64,000 nucleotides of DNA from Amanita rubescens (taxonomy: Eukaryota > Basidiomycota > Agaricomycetes > Agaricales > Amanitaceae), in assembly GCA_015039365.1 (NCBI GenBank), contig WION01000165.1, positions 1 to 64,000 on the forward strand, read 5' to 3'. The notes under the pieces were generated by a model. The model saw only the letters and a list, made by a program, of their open reading frames with translations, did not search any database and had not been told where the DNA came from. Shown in pieces: positions 1-11,700 of this stretch; the stretch's first letter is position 1; each line of letters opens with the position of its first letter. The translations under genes and the position numbers were made by a program.

Positions 1-551
1 CTACTACCAGGTCCAGCGGAGCAATCATTTCTCATGAGACCGCAACTTCAGTGAGGCAAGCTGTGCCCGCAAGGCATAGATAATGGTATGGGAAATTGAT
101 GAAATCATCACGTACCCGATGCTAGGATACCAACCAACTCTTACGTGAGCGCTCACAGCAGGCGCATAGCCATACCGCGTAAAACGTTGTAGTTAATTCA
201 TTCATGTACGTAAGAAGCGTATCTTGTAATTACTGGAATGAGTAAGTACCAAAATATGCATACAGCGCAAAAAAAGACCAAAATTGATAACAACCAGCTT
301 GCGGATGAGAGGAGAATGTACAGCATGATCAGGAACAACAGAGATGACTTGGGTTTGATATGCACATAACAACGACGACATGCGGGGATATAGAGCCTAT
401 GAAGATAGATAAGTAACGTTACTGAGATAGCAGTTGTACGATTCTAGCGACAAAGCACAGCATTGTGACCAAGCGGATTAATGGGGAAAACCAGAAAAAG
501 AAAAGTACCAAGAAAAGTGAGGAACAGGAAGAGGTATCGCTCAACGAAGTT
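1..551. other. Intergenic, nothing recognised
   Basis: No open frame with a family motif or plausible splice pattern was seen on either strand. The right part probably holds the 3' untranslated region of the minus-strand regulator that ends at 552. Confidence 0.4.
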
Positions 552-2207
552 TCATTTTGCGCGGTTCACATCATGCCCGAGGTCATTACCTTTCTTTGCG
601 TTACGTTTATGTTGTCCGCGTCGTGATTCCGTGGGATATTTGCATTCCAGCGACCGTCGTATACATTGACTAGGGTAAGGAAATGGAGCGCCCGCCATCA
701 GCACTATTTCGTAAACCATGGGAAAGAAAAACTCACTTGCAAGAGGGGTCATCGCTCCCTTCCGGTGGGCGCCCGCACGCGATCTTACGTTCCCGGCAGA
801 ACAGGCATGCCAGATTCTGCTTCTTTTGCTCCGATCCGCCTCTCTTCATCATGATCGTCTTCAACACCCCTTGGTTCCGGCTACTCGGCGACAACGTGCG
901 TGACCGACGAGATTCGGTCGAAGACGAACGGGTCGAGGAGCTCGGAGACGAGAGGTGTTTCCGTCGTGATAATTGTGGCGATCTTTCTTCAGTCTTGACT
1001 TGTGGAGGTGTCCATGCTTCGAAGGGAATAGACACCTTGGACGGCGGTGGCGTGCGTAACAGCTTCGTGGAGTCGTCCTTGCCAGACTTGCTCGCTTGCC
1101 GATCGGGCGCCGCGGTGGGATTGGGCGGCTTAGTATCCTTAGTGGTCGTTGAGGTGGATATAGGCGGGGCCGATGATCCTGACGTCTTTGATTGCCGTGT
1201 GGAGTTTAGAGTCTTGTAGTATGACATTTGAGCGGATAGCTCAGAATAGGATGAGATTGGTGGACGTTCCGTATGAAGCGTCAGGTGGGCCATACCAGCG
1301 CATCCATCTTGGTCTCGGTCATGGATCGTGCGATCGTGATCTAACGTTACTCTAAATGAGATAGGCGCTCCAACGTGTTGGCCATGACCGTTGCCCGTGG
1401 AGATATCGATACCCATCCTAGATGACACGTGTGCATGATTGGGTTGGGATAACTTTATGGTTGAGGCAAGCGATCGGGCTTAGTGAGAACTCGAGAAAAC
1501 AATAAGACTACTCACTGCATGATCCTTGGAGTATCCATGGGCTTCGTAAAGGCTGTTTGACGTCGAATATCGGTCATCGCGAGTAGGTTGGGCCAGCTGG
1601 GGGCACATCAGATAATGGGACGCAGCCTGTTGTTCGCAGTAACTTTCGGTGTCGTAATAAGGTTCGCTCCAGCCCGTTACGTGCTCTGTGTATTCCGGAG
1701 GAGGATATTGGGGTACCATAAAGTTGGGATCCATGCTCTGTCCCTCGAGGTCGTACGTGCGGGTATTATTAATAGAAGGCTGCTCGGCAAAGCTTCCTTG
1801 CACGTCGACGGTGTATTCGGACTGTCACAACGTTGTCTAATTAGCTTTCACAGCCCAAGGGAGGAAATAATGCCGATGGACGTTACCAGCTTAATTGGAT
1901 AGCTTTCCAGCTGCTGGTAGGCATTGACAGACTGGTTGTACACGAAGTCGGTGACAGGACTATGCCCATCATCAGGATGGTAACAATGAGATTGGCCATT
2001 GACGATGGAGTCCGATAATCGTCTGTCTGAATGTTCGAGGCCCTGTGGGGGCCTTGCGCTGCTGGGAGATAGCGAACCATGAACCGGGAATTCCTGCAAC
2101 CTGCGCGCACCGGGTACCCTATGCCGCCGGGGATCATAAGGAATTGCCACGGAGTCATAGCTACATTCGTCGATGGGTGAAGTCGAATAGCTCGTGGAGA
2201 GCGCCAT
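552..2207 (-). CDS. Zn2Cys6 fungal transcription factor, zinc cluster near the C terminus
   Basis: Predicted exons (minus) are 2207-1887, 1821-1516, 1452-737 and 669-552, joined in phase into about 486 aa. The ATG at 2207 opens the only long frame. The N-terminal two thirds are low-complexity (Ser, Pro, Tyr, Gln) without a recognised fold. The last intron splits a zinc cluster: ACLFCRERKIAC before it, and after joining a fourth Cys, Asn-Gln and a fifth Cys, then a sixth six residues later, with spacing C-x2-C-x6-C-x11-C-x2-C-x6-C. This is the Zn(II)2Cys6 binuclear cluster of fungal regulators and should bind DNA in the nucleus. A basic stretch (RRGQHKRNAKK) follows, possibly a nuclear localisation signal. 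The cluster is C-terminal rather than the commoner N-terminal place. No fungal-specific regulatory domain was seen. Target genes are unknown. Confidence 0.82.
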
Positions 2208-3533
2208 CTTTCACTCGTTATAGCAGTCGACCAGGGCTAACGAGTAAGCAACAGGATGAGAGCTTGGGTTAAGAGCGTGATGATGCAGGAAAGAAGGTTA
2301 TCCAAAATATCGCCGTGTGGTACCATGTACGTACTATATTGATGTTCTAGCGTCTAAGGACCCTGGACTTGGGTTCCACTGAGAAACGTCCAATTTATCA
2401 CTAATAACTGATAGTCCCACAATAGGCTGACTAAGGGACAACAACTGTTTAGCAACTGAATCTGATCCACGACAGTTCCGCGCGGTTGCCATGATGCCCA
2501 AGGTTTGATGCTCTCTTCAGTGCTTTGTCGCTCTGCACTTGCATGCCCCTCGCAGTCCTCTCGATATTATTCGATTGGAAACTGGGCGCAAGTTTAAATT
2601 TTATAATGCTGTACGGCAGTTAGAATATGTCAAACATACTTTTTTTTATTCTTGATTGAATGATCCCCCTGCCACTGTGGGGTTATTTTACCCGTTGGGG
2701 ACCAATAGATACAATGACCGCCACAAGCGCAAATAGTTGAAACGTATCACGCGGTCCATGCCAAGTTCTAGACCGTCCATGGCCAGTCCCTTATATATCG
2801 GACCTCTCCCGTTGTTTCTCCCCTGGTTTTCTCCTCTGTCTTTGGGACACAATTACAAATATAACTCATCGAAAATTGAACTAAACAATTTTCTAAGCAC
2901 GCCTCAGGTAAAACCAAAAACTCTACGATAACTAAGTTTCATCAGAAAAAATGAGCCACAAACTAAGATACGATGTCCCTGCCATTGCCCTTCGTACCTT
3001 TTTCACTGACGAGCAAGACCCTGCACGAAGTACGTGTGACTGCCAGCCTGACATGCCCATACGGTTTGTGGAAGAAATTTGCGCCCCAGGCAGGCCCGCC
3101 GCCATTTGCAGCGTACGTCCCATGACTCGTATCGCGGGCGCAAGCATCATGGTCATGTGGACGCCTGTGGATCCAAGGATCGCTAGTTGGTAAATACAAT
3201 CGCCTAAGTCCAAGGAGATCTATCTCCCTGAGAATCACGAGATGGCGAGATCATTACAAAATCCATGTGCCCTATTTATGTCGGTTGTGATGGAAGTGAC
3301 GTCAATTCTCTATTCATTCCCTCCCCCAAAACCTTGAAACGCAAAGTGGATAGGACGGTTTCGTCACTGCTTTACCTTACCGAAACGAGAATATTTGATC
3401 GAAAGCAGGGTCGAAACATTTCCAATCGAACAAGTGACCCTGTTCAGGCTGATCTAACAGTACTTGCCACAGTTGACCGTCTGTGGGTATGTAATATAAT
3501 ACAAAGATGATTAGATATTTATCATTGTTGGAA
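2208..3533. other. Intergenic between the regulator and PLC genes
   Basis: This spans the upstream region of the Zn2Cys6 gene and the downstream region of PLC. Open frames of 80-93 codons overlap on both strands at about 2930-3240. They have no motif, no conserved splice context and compete with each other, so none is called. An AT-rich stretch with a T run lies near 2590-2660. Confidence 0.4.
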
Positions 3534-6500
3534 TCATGCGTCTCTAACTCTAATCTGAACGAAAAGTGTCGAGAACAAGTGTTGCGACAGCTGTGAATCG
3601 TGTAGAGGGAGGTGTCTGAACCCTGCGCAACGCGTCGACAAAGGAGAATCAGCGCAGCCCGGGCTAAGCCGCTGTATTACTACTCACCCTGTTCAAAACA
3701 ACCCAACGGAGTACAGTATAGCCCAATCGGCTCTCCGTTCACCTCCTTGCCTTCATGACAGACCTTGACCTCTACGAATATCAATTCCTGCATCTCTGGA
3801 CCGCCAACGCAATCAAAAGGAATGCACAACTCTTCGTTCCACACAGGATTAAAACCATTGTTCCTGATCGTACGCGTATGCACGCTGACTGTGCGGGCTG
3901 ATGTAGCCTGTGCTGCTGTGGCCCTTTCTGTTGGAGGTGAATAAGTCGCTGTTTCACCAAGAACCCCAGGGACCGCCGGCGGCAGAAATGGTGAATGTGA
4001 CCAATCCGGAATGTGCAAAGATACTTCGACAAACGGATCTAAAATAGTCTTGCCCACGATATCTTGCCCAATCTTATCCCGCGGCCTTGGGAGCTGTTGC
4101 GCCGAGATGATCTGTCAATCATAAACTCAATCCATCCGATTAGTCAAGTGAACACTCGGCACAAGACATACTGTCATCTCAAGGAAATGCTCCGTCCTTC
4201 GCGACAGAAGCTCTTCGTTGTCGGGCCGACGAAGCGGTGCTGGTTTTAGCACATACCCCGACTTTCCGTTGCGTTGAAACATTGACTGATTAATCATGTA
4301 GCCCAGATCTGCAATTCAATCATTCAACCATCAAATCATCATCGGCCGAAGACAAGATTAGGAAGACATTCAACAATCAGGAACCATAAAGATGGTTACC
4401 ACTTACCAAAAGTCTGCCAGTTTATTGCGGCTAGTTGCGCACCCGCGGCCCAGTACCTGTGGGGTTGGTAATTTGATGAATTCACTCTAGTTCCTTTGGG
4501 GTATATCCTCGTCAAATGGGTCTGGTTGTGTTTGATGAGCTCCCACATGCCAGTCTTTGTGCCTCGTTCCTTTGTTGATGACTCATGGCTGGCAGGGGAC
4601 GTCTCCACAGCCACCGCTGTATTCTCTCCTCCTTTCAAATCGGACCACGTAGACTCGTCAAATGTACGCGACTTGAATAGCCTATTTGCCGCATTCTCTG
4701 ACAATGAAAACATGTGCTCAGGGGCATAAGTGACATAGGACTTGTCGCCAAGGCCATGGCAGGATACGCCCACGGTGTATACTAGTAACGATGCTAGTGC
4801 GTCGGATATTTTATGTTTGACCGGTGCGGTCCTCGTTGCTTCTTTGCTTGGCGCAGCCGCGAGGGAGCTGTCACCACCTGTCGCAACTGTAGTTCCGGCA
4901 GAGGTAGAATTGGACAGATGGTGTCGACTCTTCTTTCGTACACGATGAAGGATCGAATGGAAAATGCTACCCTCCGACGTTCCCTCGGAGGTTCCCGATG
5001 AACTATTTTCAGATTCTGACGTATTGGCTGCTTTCTCCGCCGCGAGCGTTTCAGTCAAACGACGCGTTTGTATTTCACTGAGTTTGTCGTTTACGATTGG
5101 GTTCTTGGCCTGATGATCTAGGGATTAATTGCAGGGGTCTAGCGCGTGGATGGATGGAGTCACCTTCACCAAAATTTTGCCTTTGAGTTCTTCCGGACTC
5201 GGCAACGTGTCAATCTTTAAAGTTGTTCCGGCCGTCGGAGCTCGGATAAGTGCATCGCCAAAAATTTCTCTCATAATGTCCACCTGTAACATGAACGCCT
5301 CGTTAAGAAAGAATTGCGCGCAAAGTGAGCCGACGCTGTTTGACACACCATTTTATTCTGTTGTTTCATGTTACAGTGGATCTCGGCGGAAATCATAACT
5401 GGGTAAGGGCTAGTTACGAATGCGTACTTGGCGATGGCGTGGCAAATGTCTCGAACAGAAACCTTCGATGTGAGTGTTTTGCCATGGTATACCACAGGTT
5501 CTCCCGTTGGTCCATCATAGATGTCCACTATTGTGTGCAGGTGAGTACGTGGTTCGCGTTAATATTCTAGGACAAAACACACTTTCCACGGTCCGGCAGC
5601 TATGCAGCAACGCACGGATGTATCCTTCTATCGTGCTGACTCCGACCAGCTGGTGGCCAACAAGGTAGGTATTGTGAGAGGAGGAAATATAGTATTCGGA
5701 CATGGGTCTCGTCATATCTTGCCAAACTGCCTTGTTCTGATCCGAAAACGGTGAATTGTCGTCTGACATAAGAAACTCCCTGAATTGCTCCACCGTCATC
5801 GAACCAACGGGTATCTCCAAGCGTGTTGACGGGTCAACCTTGACATAGCGCTCAAACATCGATTTCAGTTCCTCGTCTGATTGCTTGGACTATCCAGGTT
5901 AGGAATAGTTAGACGGAAGAAAGAAAACTAACCTTTTGGATATCTCGCAAAAGGTGTTGGAACACGCCGAAATCGAAGACGCCGTTGTTCGAAGAGCATA
6001 GCTTGGCATGGATCTGCTCTATCTCAGGCCGTCTCTTCATAACCCTGACGAATCTCTGGAATTCAGGATACTCGAGATAACCACGTCCCTGCGGATCTGC
6101 TTGCTGTTACGCATGTCAATCAATGCGCCTTTCCTTAACAGATGTTCATTATACCTTAAACAATGCCTGTATTTCTTCCTTGCTCATATGGACGCCAAGC
6201 TCTTGACACAGCTTCTTCACCTCGTCCACATCCATCTTTTGATCTCCAGAATTATCGCCGCTCTTCCAGTACATCCTCTCCCATAGCTGTTCGCGCACCT
6301 CGGGGTTGCCCAATCCTTGCATTAAACCCTGACGTACAGAGTGAAGACGCCTCAAGGTGGTATCCCAAAGCCGGAATACGTCCAAGGTAGGAGCGACGAA
6401 GTGTACGGTCTTGTAATCGCCATCGCGTATGTAGATGATACTGATCCAACGTTCATCGTATGCGGGTGGAAGGGAAAACTGCTCTCGATAGTAAGATCCT

Positions 6501-6873
6501 TCCGCGCCCGTACGAAGCTCCTTGATGGCCTCGATTGGAACTAGCGGTTCGAAGGAAACAATGATAGTCAATACCCATAGTAGCACTCTAGGATGAGACA
6601 AAACACACCGATACCGCTGACTCGTGATTTATAAAGTATCCTTCCTTTGTCCGGGTCCATCGATACCGTTAATTGCTTGTGTTGTTTCCGAGATACCTTC
6701 ATCATCGTCATTCCTTTCACCATCTCTTCGGGAACAGACAGATCCCATTGGTCCTCGTGATCTATTGATATCGGTAACGAGGCCTTGCTGTGCGAATGGT
6801 GGTGCAGGTGAGGCATATGAGGCATGTGCGCCTCCAGCCGGTGAAGCCAGTGTCTGGAATGAGAGGTGGACAT
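3534..6873 (-). CDS. Phosphoinositide-specific phospholipase C (delta-like)
   Basis: This enzyme hydrolyses PtdIns(4,5)P2 to inositol trisphosphate and diacylglycerol at the inner plasma membrane. ATG at 6873. Reading down the minus strand: a His-rich start, a PH-like region (about 6700-6350), an EF-hand-like segment (about 6350-5900), the X domain with [12 protein letters not shown] (first catalytic His, about 5670) and [12 protein letters not shown] (about 5510), a second His in ISAEIHCN (about 5390), a low-complexity acidic X-Y linker, the Y domain ([19 protein letters not shown] to AAINWQTF, about 4550-4410), and a C2 domain (about 4080-3700). The last exon is short: after a donor at about 3685 the frame resumes near 3620 as [13 protein letters not shown] and ends in [14 protein letters not shown] with a stop at 3534-3536. 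That matches the usual end of PLC C2 domains, so the gene does not end at the in-frame stop inside the intron near 3680. All key residues are present, so it should be active. Calcium dependence is expected from the family. Confidence 0.93.
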
Positions 6874-7402
6874 GGTCGTAGCTCTGGCTGAAGTTTGGGA
6901 TGGATTGGCTGTGTTATGTATCGTTACATTTGATGAGGCTGTTACAAGCGGCGCCCGCTGCGCAGTTCACACCATCGATGAACCACTGAATGCTCCACAA
7001 TTGCCAAGGGCTTGTTGTATGCTGCGTGATTTAAGAGGGTTCAAGTCGCCGCGGTAATAATAGCGCGGGGAGGCGAAACCAACGCCGGTTGCAACGAGCA
7101 AGTGGAACTTCTATTTTTACTTTCCCACATGGCGAAATGATAGATAATGACTAAGCGGTTTATAATATCACACTTGCCACACTGCAGGCTGGTTATTCAT
7201 TTATGATCAGGTACGTCTTCCACCTGCTAGGATTGGAAGATGAACGATGATGTCTCGCACTGTATTAACTTAAGTACCGTTGGTGTGTATCTGGATTCAG
7301 GTTGACAACTTTGATGATTGGATCATGATCATTCTACTCTACGCCTTTATAAGTACATGATGGCACTTCAGGAGACGCAAGCGGTAAGAGAAAAATTCCG
7401 TC
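6874..7402. other. Intergenic, PLC upstream region
   Basis: Probably holds the PLC promoter and 5' untranslated region. No gene, repeat or clear element was recognised. Confidence 0.35.
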
Positions 7403-7940
7403 CTAAATGGGGATGGTGTTTGCATTACGCTGCCTGTGGTCCAGTGGAGCCAGCGTTTTCACTACTTCTCCCATCGTCGGACGCTCCAAGGGCTTGGATG
7501 TCCAGCACTTCTGAATCAGATTCCATACATTATCTTCCATTCTTGGACTTTCTAATCGGTCTGGGCGCATTCCACTTGTGACGGCTCCGATGATTTGGAG
7601 CAGGCCTGCCCCCTGAAATGGAACAGTATCGAAGAATATCTGGGCGGTCCATCGTTTCGTGAGCCGTATAAGCTAAGCAAGGATTAGTTCAAACGTACCG
7701 CGTAATAAAGACAACCGAAAGCACAAACGTCCGTCCCCATTGTTTTGCGTCTGTGCGCATCAAAACATCCAGGATAACCGTTGCCTCTGCGAGGGTGTGA
7801 AACACGAGGCAAACTCACTGTGTTTGGAAGTGAGGGAAATGGTTTGGCGCCCACATGCTGTGCGTTCTGATTAGCGCTATCGCGTGAGGAATCCTTGATA
7901 ACGTCGCGTTCCGGATTGACTTACTTGTGGTGGTTATTTG
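7403..7940 (-). pseudogene. Deletion relic: 5' end of a GTPase/kinase unit joined to a kinase C-terminal half
   Basis: Reading the minus strand from 7940, the first about 140 bases match the upstream/start region of unit M (13990-13826). At about 7785 the sequence switches, in frame, to the last part of a kinase cassette: GCFDAHRRKTMGTDVCAFG, then after an intron FFDTVPFQG, RPDRLESPRMEDNVWNLIQ and ERPTMGEVVKTL, with a stop at 7403-7405. The whole G domain, helical region and kinase N lobe are missing. The remaining frame has no internal stop, so a short product is possible, but without the N lobe it cannot be a kinase. It reads as the scar of a large internal deletion. Confidence 0.75.
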
Positions 7941-7949
7941 TTGAGAACG

Positions 7950-8112
7950 GTCGGGGAGTCACACGTCTCCCTCAAACGCTTCCTAGTCCTCGTCCGCGCG
8001 CTCCTACACTCCCTCGTCGTCTACCTCTCCTTCTGCCTCTCCCACTCGCCCGATTCCACCTCCAGCGTACAACGCATGTCTAGCCGAACCGGCGGCCGCT
8101 CCTCCAACTCCA
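7950..8112 (+). repeat. Pro/Ser-rich segment, copy 1 (partner at 27065-27240)
   Basis: The plus strand here is CT/CG-rich and in one frame encodes Ser/Pro-rich residues including PSSST and PIPPPAYNACLAEPAAAPP. A diverged copy near 27065-27240 encodes ASYAPSSSTPCPPSPS and PPVPPPAHSACPAVPAA. The segment sits inside an otherwise collinear match to the methyltransferase/unit-M junction (13990-14030) that lacks it, so it is an insertion relative to that copy. Its origin is unknown. Confidence 0.55.
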
Positions 8113-8117
8113 ACAAA

Positions 8118-8275
8118 ATCCATGAAGCACCGTGTACTGCCACTCACTCTCGTTTTCTACAAAGCCTTTCCATCCCTCCCGGAAAATTCTCTTCAATCGC
8201 AATTTTCACAAATCCCGATCAACTTGTCATTGAACCTCCCCATTGAATACGTTTACCACCTACTAGGGTAATTTA
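8118..8275 (-). pseudogene. Fragment of the methyltransferase 3' end
   Basis: Aligns by eye with the last about 165 bases of the intact methyltransferase (14040-14215), sharing the tract ccatgaagcaccg and the tract around ttcacaaa-cc-gat. It is diverged, lacks the upstream catalytic part, and has lost the frame. With the adjoining 7800-7950 match it shows that a block spanning the methyltransferase 3' end and the start of unit M was duplicated. Confidence 0.7.
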
Positions 8276-8282
8276 ACAAGAT

Positions 8283-8779
8283 GGTTGACCATTGTGAACC
8301 TTTGTTTGATCGACTTCGAGGATGATCGTAACCTCCAAACAATATAATCTCGCATTGTCGCCACTACGGCTTGAGCAGTTGAAGCTTGGGATATGTAAAT
8401 TGGGCGATCATCGTGCCCAGAAGAGGGTGACTTGCAGCGACCGTGGCGCTGTCTTGGTACACAGGAAGCGACAGCATCTTCAGATGAATAATGAATTGCA
8501 TTGCAATTGCGAAATCGCAGACTAGGCTCATTTCAAGAAAAGCGTTAACGTTTATTCGGAAAACGTTGAGAGTTCTATACACCTTTGTGTTCGGTGTATT
8601 TCACCATTGGTTGACAGCCCAGGCCATGCATATCTCAGCCTGGACTCACATTGGTGGATGATTGGATGTTCCATTCTACGCTTCGTATAGAGCCATCCCA
8701 TACGAGTATATGGCACTGTAAGACTTGGGAGACATAAAGCAGTAAAAGTACATAAATGCTATGTTCCCTGATCTCGGCT
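8283..8779. other. Intergenic between the relic block and unit M
   Basis: No supported gene. Short frames here have no motif. It includes the region downstream of the stop of the last kinase cassette of unit M at 8780. Confidence 0.35.
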
Positions 8780-11700
8780 TTATGAAGAGCGAGTCAACCT
8801 CTTCATTATTTCTTCCATTGTTGGACGCTCCGAAGGCCTGGATTTCCAACAGCTCTCGATTAGATTCCATGTATCGTCATCCATTCTTGGACTTTGCAAT
8901 CGGTTCGGACGATCCCCACTTATGAGGGACCGCGTGATTCGAAGTATGTCTTTCCCGTGGAAGGGAACGATGTCGAAGAATATCTGTGCAGGTCAAAACT
9001 CAAAGTTCCAGTGAATATAAGCAAGGATCATTTCGTACGCACTGTATAATAAAGGCAGCCAAAAGCATACACATCCGTTTCCATTGTTTTGCCTGTATGG
9101 CGCATCTCGTGACCTTTATGACGGCCGTCGCATTCTTGATGACCACATTCGCCGCACATACCAAAGAGTTCTGGGGCAGCAAAATTCGGTACAAAGCATT
9201 TTGTGGTCAATGCAACTGTAGCGTCAGAATGTCGCGTTAATCCAAAGTCAGTTATTTGGCAATGGAATTCGGGGTCAAGGAGGATATTGTGCTGATAGAT
9301 GACGAAAAGAATTTGTAAAAAATGGGACGGATGATACCTAATCCAATACCTACTCCATGCAAGTCACCATGAACAATTCCTTCCGAATGAAGATACTGGA
9401 TGGCCTCGGCTACCTCTAGCATCTGCCAGAAATTGATCAGCATCTTTTAAGGTAGCTCTGATGGCAGCTCTTACCAGCCGATGTATTTCAGCTACATTTG
9501 GTATCTGGTCTCTTCTCCACTGAGCTAATGTTCCGTTCGTCATGAATGGCGATACTAGAAACAGGCACGATTTCTCTTCATATATTCCCAACAAAGGAAG
9601 GATAAAGCGATGTGACATCGACCACCATGTCAAGGCTTCTTTACGAAAATCCTTTTGGAGTGAGCTCTTTAGCAACAAATCAGTGTTATGAAGTTGAAGG
9701 CGCTATTCGACTGACCCCGTGGCGAACTTTATTCAGGACTTTCAGCGCAACCAGTTGACCTTTGTAGTCACCTGTGAATACACTTCCAAAGCCTCCGGCA
9801 GCAATTGCGCCAAGATCAGTCTCCGCTTTGATTTGAGTAATGAACAGCGAGCTTGGTATAACGTGTTTCACAGTTATCAATTTGAGCATCAGTCCTTCTT
9901 GCTCTTTTATTTGCGCTCTGAATGCTCGCATTTGCTAGGCTATCCACTGCGGAGTAGCTAATGCAAGTAATTGATCAGTTAGGCCCGACCAGCAAGCACA
10001 ACCGCACATACATTGAGAAGAACATCAAGAAAAAGCTCGACATCCGAAGTAGTTAGTTCAGAGGCGGTGAATACATGCTCAGGTAGATTCAACAGTTCGC
10101 ATATGGAGTCAACAGTAGCCTTGCTAACTGTCTGACGCCGGAGGGTCGCTGACTGGTGGTTATCATCAGCAGCAGCCTACTGATGCCTTCAAAAGTGTAT
10201 ACAATACCTCACGGAGAGTCGCGAGCACCTGATCTGAAAGTATCAGGAAGTGGAGTCTCCGAGGTTGCAGGTGATGGTGGGAGGGTTACGGGGATTGCAG
10301 GTGACACTGAAGTGGATGACAGGGTGGTCTTCACGTAATGATGGAAGAGAAGTCTCCTGCAACGTAAGGCACTTGTCGAACATCCGGGTTCCGGACGCCT
10401 GTGGAAATAAGACCCTTGAGCTGGCTCAATGAATGACGCTACCGTTTCCCACGATATCCTCTACTTTAGGACGATTGGCAGGGTCTCATTCCCAGCACTT
10501 CTCGATGAAGGTCCCAAGTGCCTGTCTTCCATTCTCGGGTTTTCTAATCGCGGTGGGACGTTCTCCGGTTGTGACGAGCCAGCCAATGCGAAAAGGGAGT
10601 TCCCCTTCCCAAGGAACGCAATTAAAAAATATCTGTACAAGCCTCGTTATGCGTATCGACGGATCAATCAATAGACTCACTGCATAATAAAGGCATCCGA
10701 AAGCATAAACGTCTGTTCCCTTTGTTTTCTTCTGTACATCAGGTTCCCCGCGACATCCATTGCACTGGGATTTATTGCATTTTCTGCATTTACCGAACAA
10801 CTCCGGAGCAGCGTAATGTGGTATATAAGCCAGAGTTCCTGTAGCAATGGCGTCCGAATGTCGGGTTAAACCAAAGTCAACAATTTTGCAGTGGGATTCA
10901 GAGTCGAGGAGGATGTTGTCCTGATAAACGACGTAAACTGATGAACCAAATTCGATATCAAAATACGCACTCCACGTATGTCGCCGTGCACGATTCCTTC
11001 TGAGTGAAGGTATTGAACGCCCTCTGCTACCTCAAGGATCTGAAAGATTTGAGAATTTTATCTAACATTCTGACCAGCACCGGAGTCTTACCAGCCTATG
11101 TATCTCAGCCAGAGATAGCGGCTTTATATTTCTCCTCCACTCCATCAATGTTCCGTTCGGCATCAATGGCGATACCAGAAATTGCACTCTCCGCTCTTTA
11201 AATATTCCAAGTAGAGGGAGGATAAAATCGTGTCTGAGCGACCGCCATACTAGAGCTTCCTTGCAAAGGTCTTGGAAGAGCTTCTCGTCAAACAATTAGT
11301 ATTTTGGGCAAGAAAAAGAGAGAAAGTACCAACGTCTTTGTGTTCGTTAAAGTTGACAAGCATTTTCAGTGCAACTACCTGTCCTTCGTATTTCCCTTTG
11401 AGAACGCGTCCGTGGCCTCCTATGCCGATACGGCTATGATCCGCATCAAAGCTGACATTGGTAATATATAGAGACTGAGGTATAACATTTGCCTCGGAGA
11501 TCAGTTTGGCCATCAATCTCCTAGCCTTTCGGTTGGCGTCTGGGACGCCGCAAGTCGACAGATGATCGTTTTGGAGTAGCTATCAGGAGTGAGTGGCAAT
11601 CTAAAACGAGCGAGCGGAGTAAATGCATACGTACGTAAAGGATAAAATCAAGTAACAATTCGACATCCAAAGGGTTCATTCCGGGGACTATACTGCGAAA

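Noticed and set aside
683..1219. Long plus-strand open frame of 178 codons
   Set aside because: It is the antisense shadow of exon 3 of the Zn2Cys6 gene, which has a verified zinc cluster and splice pattern on the minus strand.
2932..3238. Three overlapping frames of 80-93 codons on both strands
   Set aside because: No motif, no signal peptide, no splice support, and they exclude each other.
4396..5058. Treating the PLC X-Y linker as a separate gene because of its low complexity
   Set aside because: It is in frame with the Y domain ([11 protein letters not shown]) and typical of the variable X-Y linker of PLC enzymes.
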